Shown: positions 1 through 8,300 of the stretch, piece by piece | Numbering within the stretch: the stretch's first letter is position 1 | Layout: each line of letters starts with the position of its first letter | Source: Gloeomargarita sp. SKYG116 | Lineage (GTDB): Bacteria; Cyanobacteriota; Cyanobacteriia; Gloeomargaritales; Gloeomargaritaceae | Reading direction: 5' to 3' | Assembly: GCA_025056115.1 (NCBI GenBank) | Contig: JANWVM010000026.1 | Location: 1 to 32,029, forward strand | Length of the DNA stretch: 32,029 nucleotides | Notes under the pieces: generated by a model | The model's database searches: none | What the model saw: only the letters and a program-made list of their open reading frames with translations | Told to the model about the DNA's origin: nothing | Program-made: the position numbers and the translations under genes

Positions 1-918
1 CACAGCCGACAGATACGCATTATTGGGGATTTACCCATCTATGTTGCTCATGACAGTGCTGATGTATGGGCGCACCCAGAGTTATTTGCTATCGACCGAG
101 AGACAGGGCAAGTGACCTTTATGGCGGGAGTACCCCCCGACTACTTCAGCGAAACTGGCCAACTGTGGGGCAATCCGGTGTACAACTGGGACGTGCTGGT
201 AGAGACCGATTTTGCCTGGTGGGTGCAACGGTTACGGCATTTGCTGCAACTGGTGGATATTATTCGCATTGATCACTTCCGGGGTCTCGAATCCTTTTGG
301 CGAGTACCGCGCGGCGAGACAACAGCTATCAATGGGGAATGGGTGCCAGCGCCGGGGGCAGATTTATTTCGCACTTTGCAGCGGGAACTAGGAGAACTGC
401 CGATTATCGTGGAAGATTTGGGGGTGATCACGCCGGAAGTGGAAGCACTGCGCGATGAATTTCAATTTCCAGGTACAAAGGTTCTGCAGTTTGGTTTTGA
501 TGGCAACCCTGACAACCCCTTTTTAACTTACAATTTCACGCCCCACTGCGTTGTTTATACCGGTACTCATGACAATCCCACCACCGTCGCCTGGTACGCA
601 GCCCTAGATGCAGAAACGCAACGGCGGGTGATTCGGTATTTGGGCCATCTAAGTGCTCAGGGGATTCATTGGGACCTGATTCGCCTAGCGATGATGTCGG
701 TGGCCCGCTGGTGCATTATTCCGTTCCAAGATGTATTAGGGTTAGGGCCTGAAGGTCGCATGAATGCTCCTGGTGCAACGAATGGTAATTGGGAATGGCG
801 TTGCGCCGTTGACTGCCTTACTTCTGACTTAGCGGCAAAGCTGGCACATCTTACCCGTACCTATGGTCGCGCCCACGAAAAATGGCCCGTTCTCCCCAGC
901 AGTAAAATAAATCCATGA
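1..918 (+). CDS. malQ: 4-alpha-glucanotransferase (amylomaltase), 3' part
   Basis: Disproportionating enzyme of family GH77 that transfers alpha-1,4-glucan segments in glycogen and maltodextrin metabolism (cytoplasmic). The reading frame is open from base 1, so the N-terminal part lies outside the window; 305 codons remain. Family landmarks are present: IIGDLPIYVAHDSADVW near the left edge, then the nucleophile Asp in IRIDHFRG (codon at 271), the acid/base Glu in VEDLG (codon at 412) and the third catalytic Asp in GTHDNP (codon at 571). These correspond to D293, E340 and D395 of Thermus aquaticus amylomaltase. The C-terminus is the usual place for this family. An internal ATG at 112 is not the start, because conserved sequence continues upstream of it. 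Confidence 0.95.
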   Translation, partial: HSRQIRIIGDLPIYVAHDSADVWAHPELFAIDRETGQVTFMAGVPPDYFSETGQLWGNPVYNWDVLVETDFAWWVQRLRHLLQLVDIIRIDHFRGLESFWRVPRGETTAINGEWVPAPGADLFRTLQRELGELPIIVEDLGVITPEVEALRDEFQFPGTKVLQFGFDGNPDNPFLTYNFTPHCVVYTGTHDNPTTVAWYAALDAETQRRVIRYLGHLSAQGIHWDLIRLAMMSVARWCIIPFQDVLGLGPEGRMNAPGATNGNWEWRCAVDCLTSDLAAKLAHLTRTYGRAHEKWPVLPSSKINP

Positions 919-945
919 GCCGGTGCGACAAACTATCATCTAGCC

Positions 946-1524
946 ATGACGACTGTTGCAACCCGTTTAACTCTCGATGAATTCCTGCGGTGGGATGACG
1001 GTAGTGAATCACTGTACGAACTGGAAAATGGTCAATTGATACCCATGCCCGCCGAAAGTGAAGTCAATCAGAGAATTGCCATGTTTCTCATCCTTTATTT
1101 GGGACGGCTAGGCATAGGTGCCAATCGCCTGAGACGGGGGACAGAAATCATGGTCAGCAGTGGTACGGTAGGCGTGCGGGTTCCAGATTTAGTTATTCTT
1201 TCAGAAGAGCTGGCCCAGGTCATGCAAGGTGCAACTCGGTCACTGGTCACGTTGGAGATGCCGCCGCCGCTACTAGTAGTTGAAATTGTCAGCCCCGGTC
1301 AGGAAAAGCGCGATTACCGCTACAAACGGTCGGAATATGCTGCTAGAGCCATCCCTGAGTATTGGATCGTTGACCCACTGCAAAATAAAGTAACCATCTT
1401 GGAATGGGTGGAAGGGTGGTACGAAGAATGCATTTTTACGGGTCAAGAAAACCTGGTTTCTCCACAACTAGGCACTTTATCAATAACGGCTGATATGCTC
1501 CTGTCTGCTCGTGAAGAACTATAG
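946..1524 (+). CDS. Uma2-family (DUF820) PD-(D/E)XK endonuclease-like protein
   Basis: A 192-residue protein of the Uma2/DUF820 family, which is greatly expanded in cyanobacteria and has a restriction-endonuclease-like fold; its biological role is not settled. Visible features are the N-terminal signature TLDEFLRW..YELENGQLIPM, the acidic strand motif VPDLVILSEE (about residues 78-87), and LLVVEIVSPG followed by DYRYKRSEYA and IPEYWIVDP (about residues 107-147), which carry the likely D-E-K catalytic residues. It starts at the ATG 27 bases after the malQ stop without a clear Shine-Dalgarno. A second Uma2 gene at 7629-8298 is broken, so this is the intact one here. Confidence 0.88.
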   Translation: MTTVATRLTLDEFLRWDDGSESLYELENGQLIPMPAESEVNQRIAMFLILYLGRLGIGANRLRRGTEIMVSSGTVGVRVPDLVILSEELAQVMQGATRSLVTLEMPPPLLVVEIVSPGQEKRDYRYKRSEYAARAIPEYWIVDPLQNKVTILEWVEGWYEECIFTGQENLVSPQLGTLSITADMLLSAREEL

Positions 1525-1633
1525 TTGGGTTAGTGATGCTTGTTATTGGGTTAGAGGAAGTACCAGTAACGGGGCATCGCCCTATGACCCAAGAAATAAC
1601 GAGCCTAGATAACTCGCTGAGGTTCGTCCTATC

Positions 1634-2269
1634 TTAAGTTAACGCAGCGTTCTTCTTAATCACACCATACTTCAGCCAGTTACTAAGAATTTTTAGACCG
1701 ACAGCACCTGACTTTTCTGGATGAAACTGGGTGGCCCAGCAATTTCCTCTAGCAACAGCAGCCGTGACACATTCTCCCCCGTATTCTACTGTGGCAATCA
1801 ATGTATTTGGGTCAGCGGGGACGGCATGGTATGAATGCACAAAATACACCCAGGCTGGCGTTGGGATATCCTTCCATAACGGGCAATCAGACTGTGTGAA
1901 ATGCAGTTGATTCCAGCCCATGTGAGGCACTGGATAGCCTGGTGCTGGTCGTAATTCCTGCACGTGACCTGGAATGACATTCAAACCCAGTTCTTGTCCC
2001 TCAGCGCTGGTCGTAAATAATAACTGCAACCCCAGACAAATCCCTAGAAACGGCCGGTCTTGACGAATCCAGTTTTGTAAAGGCGTAATCAGATCACGTT
2101 GCCGTAAACGCTGGATGGCTGGATCAAAAGCACCTACACCCGGTAGGATGAGCGCGCTGTAATCATCGGTAATACTGGCGGTTACTTCTGCTGGGACTCC
2201 TAAATAGGCCAGCGCTTTGAGAACAGAATGCAGGTTGCCCATGTCGTAATCAATAACCCCTAACCGCAT
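1634..2269 (-). CDS. hisH: Imidazole glycerol phosphate synthase glutaminase subunit HisH
   Basis: Class I glutamine amidotransferase subunit that feeds ammonia to HisF in histidine biosynthesis. At 211 residues it has the normal family length. The nucleophile is Cys78 in GICLGLQLL, and the His-Glu pair is His183/Glu185 in TQFHPEKSG. The N-terminus (GVIDYDMGNLHSV) is also typical. It is the last gene of a minus-strand run with radC and a glycosyltransferase. Its ribosome binding site GGAGAG directly follows the stop codon of the glycosyltransferase, only 10 bases upstream, which suggests translational coupling. HisF is not in the window, so the histidine genes are dispersed. Confidence 0.96.
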   Translation of the reverse strand: MRLGVIDYDMGNLHSVLKALAYLGVPAEVTASITDDYSALILPGVGAFDPAIQRLRQRDLITPLQNWIRQDRPFLGICLGLQLLFTTSAEGQELGLNVIPGHVQELRPAPGYPVPHMGWNQLHFTQSDCPLWKDIPTPAWVYFVHSYHAVPADPNTLIATVEYGGECVTAAVARGNCWATQFHPEKSGAVGLKILSNWLKYGVIKKNAALT

Positions 2270-2279
2270 GGCGCTCTCC

Positions 2280-3242
2280 CTATTCAGACTTGAGAAAACT
2301 TTGGGATTTTAGCCAATGCCATAACTGTCCCTTCAGGTATTTTAATCGCCCTGGCAACGTATCCCGATAGCGCCATTCTCGGCCCCCAAATACCCAGTCA
2401 AAGACATGGCGATCGGCATCTACATTGCGAGTCAAGAAGGGGGGGTGGGTAATTTCCGGCAGCTCTTGCGTGGGTAGGTTGGCCAGACGATGCTTGGGAT
2501 TGTGGGTATGGGTCGCCTTGACGCCGAAACCCAAATTGGAAACTAAGTTCACACAGGGAGTTGCCGCCAAACCGCTCTGACTAAAACAAGCAAACATAAA
2601 GGGATAATCCCAGGTGTCAATTTTCCCGCAGTACATCTCCTCAAACTTCTGATACCAATAGCGATATTCATATATATCATCACTAACAAACCGAAGATAG
2701 CCTCCATCTCGAAATTCGGGCCAGTGCTTCATTTCTAAATCATAGTAACGCCAGGCCCGCGCCCAGGTTGCCCATCCCCAACAGTGAAAGTATTTGGAGA
2801 AGTAATAGCTGTAGGGTGTAACCAACTGTCCCTGTTGATAGTTAGTGCCGTTGATAGCCATCACCCGCTCATTATCCTGATAGTAGTCCAATAGGTCATT
2901 ACAAAAATGGAAAAAAGAGAGATTAGGTAAACAATCATCCTCCAGGATAATGGCTCTGTCGGTTTGACTAAAAACCCAGTTTAACCCGCTCGAAACTCGT
3001 TGGCGGCAGCCCAAATTCCTATCGGCATAATTGCATTCTACTTGGCAGCTCCAGTCAATTTGCTTTTCTACAATATCCCGCGTTTGTTGACAGATGGCAA
3101 TTTCTGCTTCATCCCGTGGCCCATCGGCAACCACAAATAACCGTTTAGGTTGAACTTGACGAATCATCTGAAAAACTTTTTGAGTGAGTTCAGGGCGGTT
3201 AAAAATCAACAGGACGACCGGTGCGGTTAAAGTCACTGCCAT
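2280..3242 (-). CDS. Family-2-like glycosyltransferase (HlpA-like)
   Basis: A 320-residue protein resembling the GT-A-fold glycosyltransferases often named hemolytic protein HlpA-like. It starts with the strand APVVLLIFNRPELT (residues 7-20) and has FVVADGPR at 36-43. The metal/sugar-nucleotide acidic motif is ILEDDCLPN (residues 99-107), followed by an aromatic-rich acceptor half. The sugar and acceptor cannot be told from sequence. Start choice: the Shine-Dalgarno AGGAGG overlaps the radC stop and lies only 2 bases from the ATG at 3242. A GTG two codons later (3236) has better spacing (8 bases) and is a serious alternative. No membrane segment is visible. Confidence 0.82.
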   Translation of the reverse strand: MAVTLTAPVVLLIFNRPELTQKVFQMIRQVQPKRLFVVADGPRDEAEIAICQQTRDIVEKQIDWSCQVECNYADRNLGCRQRVSSGLNWVFSQTDRAIILEDDCLPNLSFFHFCNDLLDYYQDNERVMAINGTNYQQGQLVTPYSYYFSKYFHCWGWATWARAWRYYDLEMKHWPEFRDGGYLRFVSDDIYEYRYWYQKFEEMYCGKIDTWDYPFMFACFSQSGLAATPCVNLVSNLGFGVKATHTHNPKHRLANLPTQELPEITHPPFLTRNVDADRHVFDWVFGGREWRYRDTLPGRLKYLKGQLWHWLKSQSFLKSE

Positions 3243-3248
3243 TGCCTC

Positions 3249-3980
3249 CTAAAAGGTTACTCCTGCTTCTTCCCACAAACGGGTTACTTGGCGCAGGCTA
3301 CAGTGCTGACCTTGGCCTAAAATCAGGTGATCCAACAGGGGAATGTCCAGAATCTTACTGCATTCAATCAGTTGGCGCGTCAGTTGCATATCGGCTTCGC
3401 TGGGGGTGACATTGCCGGAGGGATGGTTGTGACCAATGATCAAGCGGGTGGCGCCGAGGCGAATGGCTTCCCGGAAAATCTCGCGCGGGTGAGCCAATGT
3501 TTCGGTCGCCGTGCCCACGGTTAATACCCGACTACCGAGTAACCGGTGTTTGACATCCAGCAGCAACACAGCCAAACGCTCGGTCTCCGCCCACATCAAA
3601 TCGGGCGCTAGGACGGCTGCGGCAAGTTCTGGACTGTCTATCACTGGGCGTTCGAGGGGACGGCTCAGAAAAACGCGCTTGCCCAATTCAATGGCTGCCA
3701 GGATAGTGGTGGCTTTGGCGAGACCAATCCCTGGAATTGCCATTAATTCAGCGGGTTTGATGTCGCGCAATACGGCTAGCGGGTCTTGCTGATGTTGTCC
3801 TAATACTTGTAACAAGTATTGCCCGAGTCCTACCGCCGATAGCTTGCCAGAACCCGTCCCCAGTAAAATTGCTAACAACTCGCTAGTCCCAAGGGCAGCG
3901 ACGCCCTGTTGCAAGAGTCGTTCCCGGGGTCGTTCGCTGGTTGGTAGGTCGCAGATGCGCAGGCGGTAAATCTCACTCAT
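3249..3980 (-). CDS. radC: RadC-family JAMM/MPN protein
   Basis: RadC (UPF0758) protein of 243 residues, the normal length. An N-terminal helix-hairpin-helix-like part contains [15 protein letters not shown] (around residues 78-92). The C-terminal JAMM/MPN metalloprotease-like domain contains [15 protein letters not shown], with His184, His186 and Asp197 as expected metal ligands. The historic link of radC to DNA repair is weak, and its biochemical activity is unproven. It heads the radC - glycosyltransferase - hisH run. Its TAG stop forms the first bases of the next gene's AGGAGG site. It is divergent from the helix-turn-helix gene at 4022, with 41 bases between start codons. Confidence 0.95.
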   Translation of the reverse strand: MSEIYRLRICDLPTSERPRERLLQQGVAALGTSELLAILLGTGSGKLSAVGLGQYLLQVLGQHQQDPLAVLRDIKPAELMAIPGIGLAKATTILAAIELGKRVFLSRPLERPVIDSPELAAAVLAPDLMWAETERLAVLLLDVKHRLLGSRVLTVGTATETLAHPREIFREAIRLGATRLIIGHNHPSGNVTPSEADMQLTRQLIECSKILDIPLLDHLILGQGQHCSLRQVTRLWEEAGVTF

Positions 3981-4021
3981 CGCTGATTTATACTAGAAAA
4001 AGTGCCTGAATCATTGAGTCT

Positions 4022-4918
4022 ATGCCCCGCGCCAAGTTAACACCTGCTGATCGTAGCCAAATTGCCCAGCGTTTTCGGGACACTGCGGCCACGGCCACCA
4101 GTCTGGCGGCGGAATACGATGTTAGCATCAGCACGATTATCCGTATCTTAAAAGAAGAGTTGACCGAGGCAGTTTATGATGCGCTAGTGCCCAAGAAACG
4201 GGCTGGCCGCTGGCAAGAATCACCCTCGGCAACGCCCACTCTCTCAGCGCCAGCGACAGCTCCCAAAATTCGCGCCTACAAACCGGTGACCGATACAACG
4301 CCAGACTCATCCAGTCAGGTCAATGAGATGGCGACCCATCCGCCTCTGCCCCCTGAACCACCACTTTTGGTGCCACCGCCAGACCCTGAACCTGCCCCAT
4401 TGCCGGAATCCCAGATGCCGGACGATGAACCAGAAGATGAGGAGGAGACTGAGGTTGGCGAGTCCACCGCTGTTCTGCCAGAATGGGAAGCTGACGTTCA
4501 GGACGATTGGGATGAGGAGGAAGGGGATGGCTCTGACGAAGAGGACGCTTCCCCAACCACCTTCAGCGCTGCTCCCCTGAGCCAGCAGATTTTGCCGCTG
4601 GAAGAATCGGTCTTACCCGCCACTTGCTATTTAGTGGTGGACCGTTTTGCCGAGCTGGTGGCGCGCCCCCTCAACGAATTTAGCCGCTGGGGAGAACTGC
4701 CGATGGCGAATACAACTGCGGTGACGCTGCCGGTGTTTGATAACCATCGGGTGGCCAAGCGGTTTTCGGGACGCAACCAGCGGGTGCTCAAGGTTCCCAA
4801 CGGCCAGTTAATCTACAAAACCAGCCGTTATTTGTATGACAAAGGCATTACGCACTTGCTGGTAAATGGGCAGGTTTACACGGTGACGCCGAACCCACGG
4901 GTAACGTCAGAAGCCTAG
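4022..4918 (+). CDS. Helix-turn-helix protein with long acidic/proline linker and conserved C-terminal domain
   Basis: A 298-residue protein without a name I recognise. Residues 1-60 look like a resolvase/transposase-type helix-turn-helix: RSQIAQRFRD, then TATSLAAEYDVSISTIIRIL. Residues about 80-190 form a low-complexity stretch rich in Pro, then in Asp/Glu (for example DEPEDEEETE and DDWDEEEGD), probably disordered. Residues about 200-298 form a compact conserved-looking domain (CYLVVDRFAELVARPL, then FDNHRVAKRFSG and GQLIYKTSRYLYDKGI). DNA binding through the N-terminus is inferred. Charge pattern and layout recall cyanobacterial conserved hypothetical proteins rather than an active transposase: there is no DDE or other catalytic domain. 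It ends in a 4-base overlap with the convergent WD40 gene. Confidence 0.85.
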   Translation: MPRAKLTPADRSQIAQRFRDTAATATSLAAEYDVSISTIIRILKEELTEAVYDALVPKKRAGRWQESPSATPTLSAPATAPKIRAYKPVTDTTPDSSSQVNEMATHPPLPPEPPLLVPPPDPEPAPLPESQMPDDEPEDEEETEVGESTAVLPEWEADVQDDWDEEEGDGSDEEDASPTTFSAAPLSQQILPLEESVLPATCYLVVDRFAELVARPLNEFSRWGELPMANTTAVTLPVFDNHRVAKRFSGRNQRVLKVPNGQLIYKTSRYLYDKGITHLLVNGQVYTVTPNPRVTSEA

Positions 4919-6021
4919 GGGGTGATAGCCCACAATTTCACAGTTCTATCCACACTGCCGCTTGCTAACCAACGGCCGTCAGGGCTAAAGCTGATGCCGT
5001 AAATCCAGCCTGTATGACCGGCAAGCTGAGCGACTTCCCGGCCTTGAGTCAAGTCCCATAGGCGGATGATCTGGTCTCGGCCAGCACTAGCGACCCAGCG
5101 TTCATTACGGTGCATGGCAACGGTAAAGATTTCCCCCACATGACCGGTGAAGGTGCGAATGGCTTGGCGTGTGTTGAGGTTCCAGTAGCGGAGGGTGGCA
5201 TCGCGGCTAACGCTGACAAAGGCTTGACCATCTGGGGCAAAGGCTAACCAATTCACATCGCTGGTGTGGCCGGTGAAGGTGTGATAGGGACGGCCATTCT
5301 GCCACCAGCGGATGGTTTGATCCACACTGGCGCTCAGGAGGTGCTGACCATCTGGGCTATAGGCGACATACAGGACAATATCGCGATGCCCTTTGAGGGT
5401 TTGCAAGGGACGGCCATTGATCTGCCAAAGGCGCACCGTGCGGTCATAGCTGGCGCTGGCAAAACTCGTTCCTTGGGGATGGACGGCAATAGCGGTAACC
5501 CAATAGCCATGTCCCCGGAGCGTTTGGCGTTCACGGCCCGTTGTCAAATCCCAGATTTTGATTAATTTATCCTTGCCACCACTGATCGCCGTTTTCCCAT
5601 CAGGCGTCACGGCAACGCCAAGCACTTCCTCGGTATGGCCGACCAGCGTTCGGATGGCTTGACCGGTGCTCACTTCCCATACCCGAATGGTTTTGTCCTC
5701 GCTTGCGCTGAGTAGGTACTTGCCGTCGGGGGTAAACACCACCGTATTGATGTAGCCCGTGTGACCAGTAAGCGTGGCATGCAAACGTCCCAGGTTGGGT
5801 GTGGTGGCAACGTGAGCGGGTGGCGTTGGAGCAGTACGGCGCGTCAACCAATACCCCCCGAGACCAAGGACCGTTAAACCCGCAACCAAACCCATCAGCG
5901 TCAGCAGTGGCGGGCGTTTGTTCAGGGGAAAATTACAGATTTCACAACGGTTGGCCTGGCTGGGATTGCGGTCATAACTACAACGGGGACACTTGATATA
6001 GGGGTCGTTCCCGGGTGTCAT
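4915..6021 (-). CDS. Membrane-anchored WD40 seven-blade protein with N-terminal zinc ribbon
   Basis: Starts at the ATG at 6021 (368 residues); a TTG 18 bases upstream is possible but neither has a clear Shine-Dalgarno. Residues 8-30 form a short zinc ribbon with two CxxC pairs (Cys11/Cys14 and Cys26/Cys29, in KCPRCSY and RCEICNF). A hydrophobic segment at about 39-58 (LTLMGLVAGLTVLGLGGYWL) should cross the membrane. From about residue 75 to the end there are seven WD40 repeats, each beginning with a GH such as LTGHTGYIN, LVGHTEEV, LRGHGYWV, LKGHRDIV, FTGHTSDV, FTGHVGEI and LAGHTGWI, enough to close one propeller. It is likely a scaffold at a membrane; the partner is unknown. Confidence 0.9.
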   Translation of the reverse strand: MTPGNDPYIKCPRCSYDRNPSQANRCEICNFPLNKRPPLLTLMGLVAGLTVLGLGGYWLTRRTAPTPPAHVATTPNLGRLHATLTGHTGYINTVVFTPDGKYLLSASEDKTIRVWEVSTGQAIRTLVGHTEEVLGVAVTPDGKTAISGGKDKLIKIWDLTTGRERQTLRGHGYWVTAIAVHPQGTSFASASYDRTVRLWQINGRPLQTLKGHRDIVLYVAYSPDGQHLLSASVDQTIRWWQNGRPYHTFTGHTSDVNWLAFAPDGQAFVSVSRDATLRYWNLNTRQAIRTFTGHVGEIFTVAMHRNERWVASAGRDQIIRLWDLTQGREVAQLAGHTGWIYGISFSPDGRWLASGSVDRTVKLWAITP

Positions 6022-6096
6022 GGCTTTTTTCGTAGTCAACCGGCGATAACTTGAGTGTAATCCACACCCCCGACGGTGGTCCTGCGGTTTGTCCGT

Positions 6097-6102
6097 TAAA
6101 AT
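6097..6102 (+). promoter_or_regulatory. Possible -10 element upstream of ffh
   Basis: TAAAAT within an AT-rich island (GTTAAAATAG) lies about 55 bases before the ffh start, in the 135-base gap between the divergent WD40 and ffh genes. No convincing -35 hexamer sits 16-18 bases upstream, so this is only a weak call. Confidence 0.3.
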
Positions 6103-6156
6103 AGACTAACCTTGGGAATCTCAACAACCAACGGGCCGTGTTAGAGCGTTCAGAGC

Positions 6157-7548
6157 ATGTTTGAAGCCCTGACTGAACAACTCGAAGCCGCTTGGAAAAA
6201 GCTGCGCGGTCAAGACAAGCTCACACCAAGCAACATTCAGGACGCTTTGAAGGTGGTGCGCCGCGCGCTGTTGGATGCGGATGTCAACGTCCAAGTCGTG
6301 CGGGAATTCATTCAGGCCGTCGAACAGCGGGCCATCGGCAAAGAGGTTATTGCTGGTGTGCGTCCCGATCAGCAATTCATCAAAGTGGTGTACGACGAAC
6401 TGGTCGCTGTCATGGGGGGCCAGCAAGCGCCCTTACAGGCAGCTCCCACCCCTCCCAGCATCATCCTCATGGCCGGGTTGCAAGGGACAGGAAAAACCAC
6501 GGCTGCGGCGAAACTCGCCCTGTACCTCAAGAAGCAAGACAAAAAACCCCTACTGGTGGCTACTGACATCTACCGGCCAGCGGCGATTGACCAACTGCAA
6601 ACCCTCGGGCGACAGATTGATGTACCCGTATTTGCCCTGGGAACCGAGGTCAATCCGGTGACGATTGCCGAGCAAGGGGTGGCCCACGCCCGGGCGGAGG
6701 GTTACGACTGGGTCATTGTAGATACGGCAGGCCGCCTGCAAATTGACCAGGACATGATGGCAGAACTCGCCCAGATCAAAGCAGCGATTCAACCCCACGA
6801 AGTGCTGCTTGTGGTGGATGCCATGACCGGCCAGGAAGCCGCCAATCTCACCCGGGCGTTCCATGAACAGATTGGTATTACTGGCGCCATCTTGACCAAA
6901 GTCGATGGGGATAGCCGGGGCGGCGCCGCGCTTTCCGTGCGTTACGTCTCCGGTCAACCGATTAAATTTATCGGCACTGGTGAAAAAGTCGAAGCCCTGC
7001 AACCTTTTTATCCTGAGCGAATGGCCTCGCGGATTTTGGGCATGGGAGATGTATTAACGCTCGTGGAAAAGGCCCAAGAAGCTGTAGATTTGGCCGATGC
7101 TCAAAAAATGCAGGAAAAGATTCTCCAGGCCAAATTTGACTTCACTGACTTTCTCAAACAATTACGCTTGCTGAAAAACTTGGGGTCACTGGGGGGATTT
7201 TTGAAGCTCATCCCTGGCATGAATCAACTCAAAGCCGAACAAATCCAGCAGGCGGAAAAACAACTCAAACGCGCCGAAGCCATGATTAATTCCATGACCC
7301 CTGAAGAGCGGCAAAATCCCGATTTATTAGCCAGTAGTCCCTCCCGGCGACGGCGGATCGCCAAAGGTTCAGGTCATACCGAAGCCGAAGTCGCCAAGCT
7401 AGTACAAGACTTTCAACAAATGCGTACAATGATGCAGCGATTGAGTACGGGAGCATTGCCAGGGATGGGCATGGCTGGTGTGGGTAGTGGTCGTGCAGCC
7501 CGCCGCAAACAACAACCCAAAAAACGCAAGGGATTTGGTCAGTTATGA
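6157..7548 (+). CDS. ffh: Signal recognition particle protein Ffh (SRP54)
   Basis: GTPase of the signal recognition particle that binds SRP RNA and signal peptides and docks with FtsY for co-translational membrane targeting. It has 463 residues with the N domain (1-90), and the G domain with P-loop GLQGTGKTT (107-115), DTAGR and TKVDGDSRGGAALS motifs. It ends with a Met-rich M domain holding KLIPGMNQ and the helix-turn-helix RNA-binding part near SPSRRRRIAKGSGH. The C-terminus is basic (GRAARRKQQPKKRKGFGQL). The start at ATG 6157 matches the family N-terminus (MFEALTEQLEAAWKKLRG); no strong Shine-Dalgarno precedes it. It stands alone in its direction. Confidence 0.98.
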   Translation: MFEALTEQLEAAWKKLRGQDKLTPSNIQDALKVVRRALLDADVNVQVVREFIQAVEQRAIGKEVIAGVRPDQQFIKVVYDELVAVMGGQQAPLQAAPTPPSIILMAGLQGTGKTTAAAKLALYLKKQDKKPLLVATDIYRPAAIDQLQTLGRQIDVPVFALGTEVNPVTIAEQGVAHARAEGYDWVIVDTAGRLQIDQDMMAELAQIKAAIQPHEVLLVVDAMTGQEAANLTRAFHEQIGITGAILTKVDGDSRGGAALSVRYVSGQPIKFIGTGEKVEALQPFYPERMASRILGMGDVLTLVEKAQEAVDLADAQKMQEKILQAKFDFTDFLKQLRLLKNLGSLGGFLKLIPGMNQLKAEQIQQAEKQLKRAEAMINSMTPEERQNPDLLASSPSRRRRIAKGSGHTEAEVAKLVQDFQQMRTMMQRLSTGALPGMGMAGVGSGRAARRKQQPKKRKGFGQL

Positions 7549-7628
7549 CAATAGCACCCCGACCTTCTGCTAGGAAAATTTCAGGTAAAACTAGATCCTT
7601 CAAGAAGGGCAAATTTAGATGCAATAGA

Positions 7629-8298
7629 CTATGTGGGTGAGCACTGGCTAGCAAGGTAATTTTGTATGATTTTCCGCCAGGTTTGCTCCGCTGCCACCTC
7701 ATCCTGTTGCGCCTGTTCCAAAAAGCGATAGAGATGCTCTTTTTCTACCCAAGGAAAAGTGGGAGAGTGGTCACGTTCTACGTAAACTCCTTCCACCAGT
7801 TGAAAAATTCGCCATTCTTGCCCGTTATACCGCCAGAATTCTGGGACGCCTAGCGCAGCATAAAATCGGTTTTTATCAATATCAGTGCGAGTAATGTCTA
7901 TTTCGACAACCAAGTTGGGGGGTGGGTCAACCGCAAAATTCACAGCGCGCCCTGCCACCTGCGGTTGATGTTGGATGTTGAATGTAGTAGGTGCAATCAG
8001 GTTCAGCGCTGCGTTGCAAGTCTTCCCGGTCAATTCTTGTGGATCCCATCGTTTTAACCTTCATCCCCATTGCTGTCACCAGGGCAGTAATAAAATGCTC
8101 GATTAAACGCAAGGCAAATTCATGTTCTTGTAAGGGTATAGTCATTTCCAAAACGCCCTGGTCGTAGGTGAAACGGGCTGCGCGCGATTGGGGCAGTGCC
8201 TGCAGAATTTGTTGATACGCCTGCCAGGTCAGGCCGTGTAACGTGACCCGTTTTTCGCCCATCGGTTGTGTAGCGCTTGGGGAGATAGCTGTGACCAT
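7629..8298 (-). pseudogene. Uma2-family (DUF820) gene broken by a 7-bp tandem duplication
   Basis: Two overlapping minus-strand frames together make one Uma2 protein. The first frame begins at ATG 8298 (MVTAISPSATQPMGEKRVTL) and runs through the family N-terminal half to CTYYIQH. The C-terminal half (QPQVAGRAVNFAV, PPPNLVVEIDITRTDIDKNRFYA, GVPEFWRY) continues in another frame to the stop at 7629. At the joint, GATGTTG is repeated head to tail at 7967-7980. Removing one copy restores a continuous 220-residue frame reading IQHQPQVAG. The gene starts 2 bases after pdxJ and is probably cotranscribed with it. It may be a real inactivation, a slippage-switchable gene or a sequence error. Confidence 0.85.
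7967..7980. repeat. 7-bp perfect tandem duplication (GATGTTG x2)
   Basis: Two adjacent copies, 7967-7973 and 7974-7980, lie inside the second Uma2 gene. The extra 7 bases shift the reading frame by one, and deletion of one unit restores it. Confidence 0.9.
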
Positions 8299-8300
8299 CG

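Noticed and set aside
1525-1554. Direct repeat TTGGGTTAG (1525-1533 and 1546-1554) after the first Uma2 gene
   Set aside because: Short, only two copies with a 21-base period and no associated gene or element; likely chance.
5000-5800. Repetitive pattern on the DNA level
   Set aside because: It is explained by the seven WD40 repeats of the minus-strand gene; not a DNA repeat or CRISPR array.
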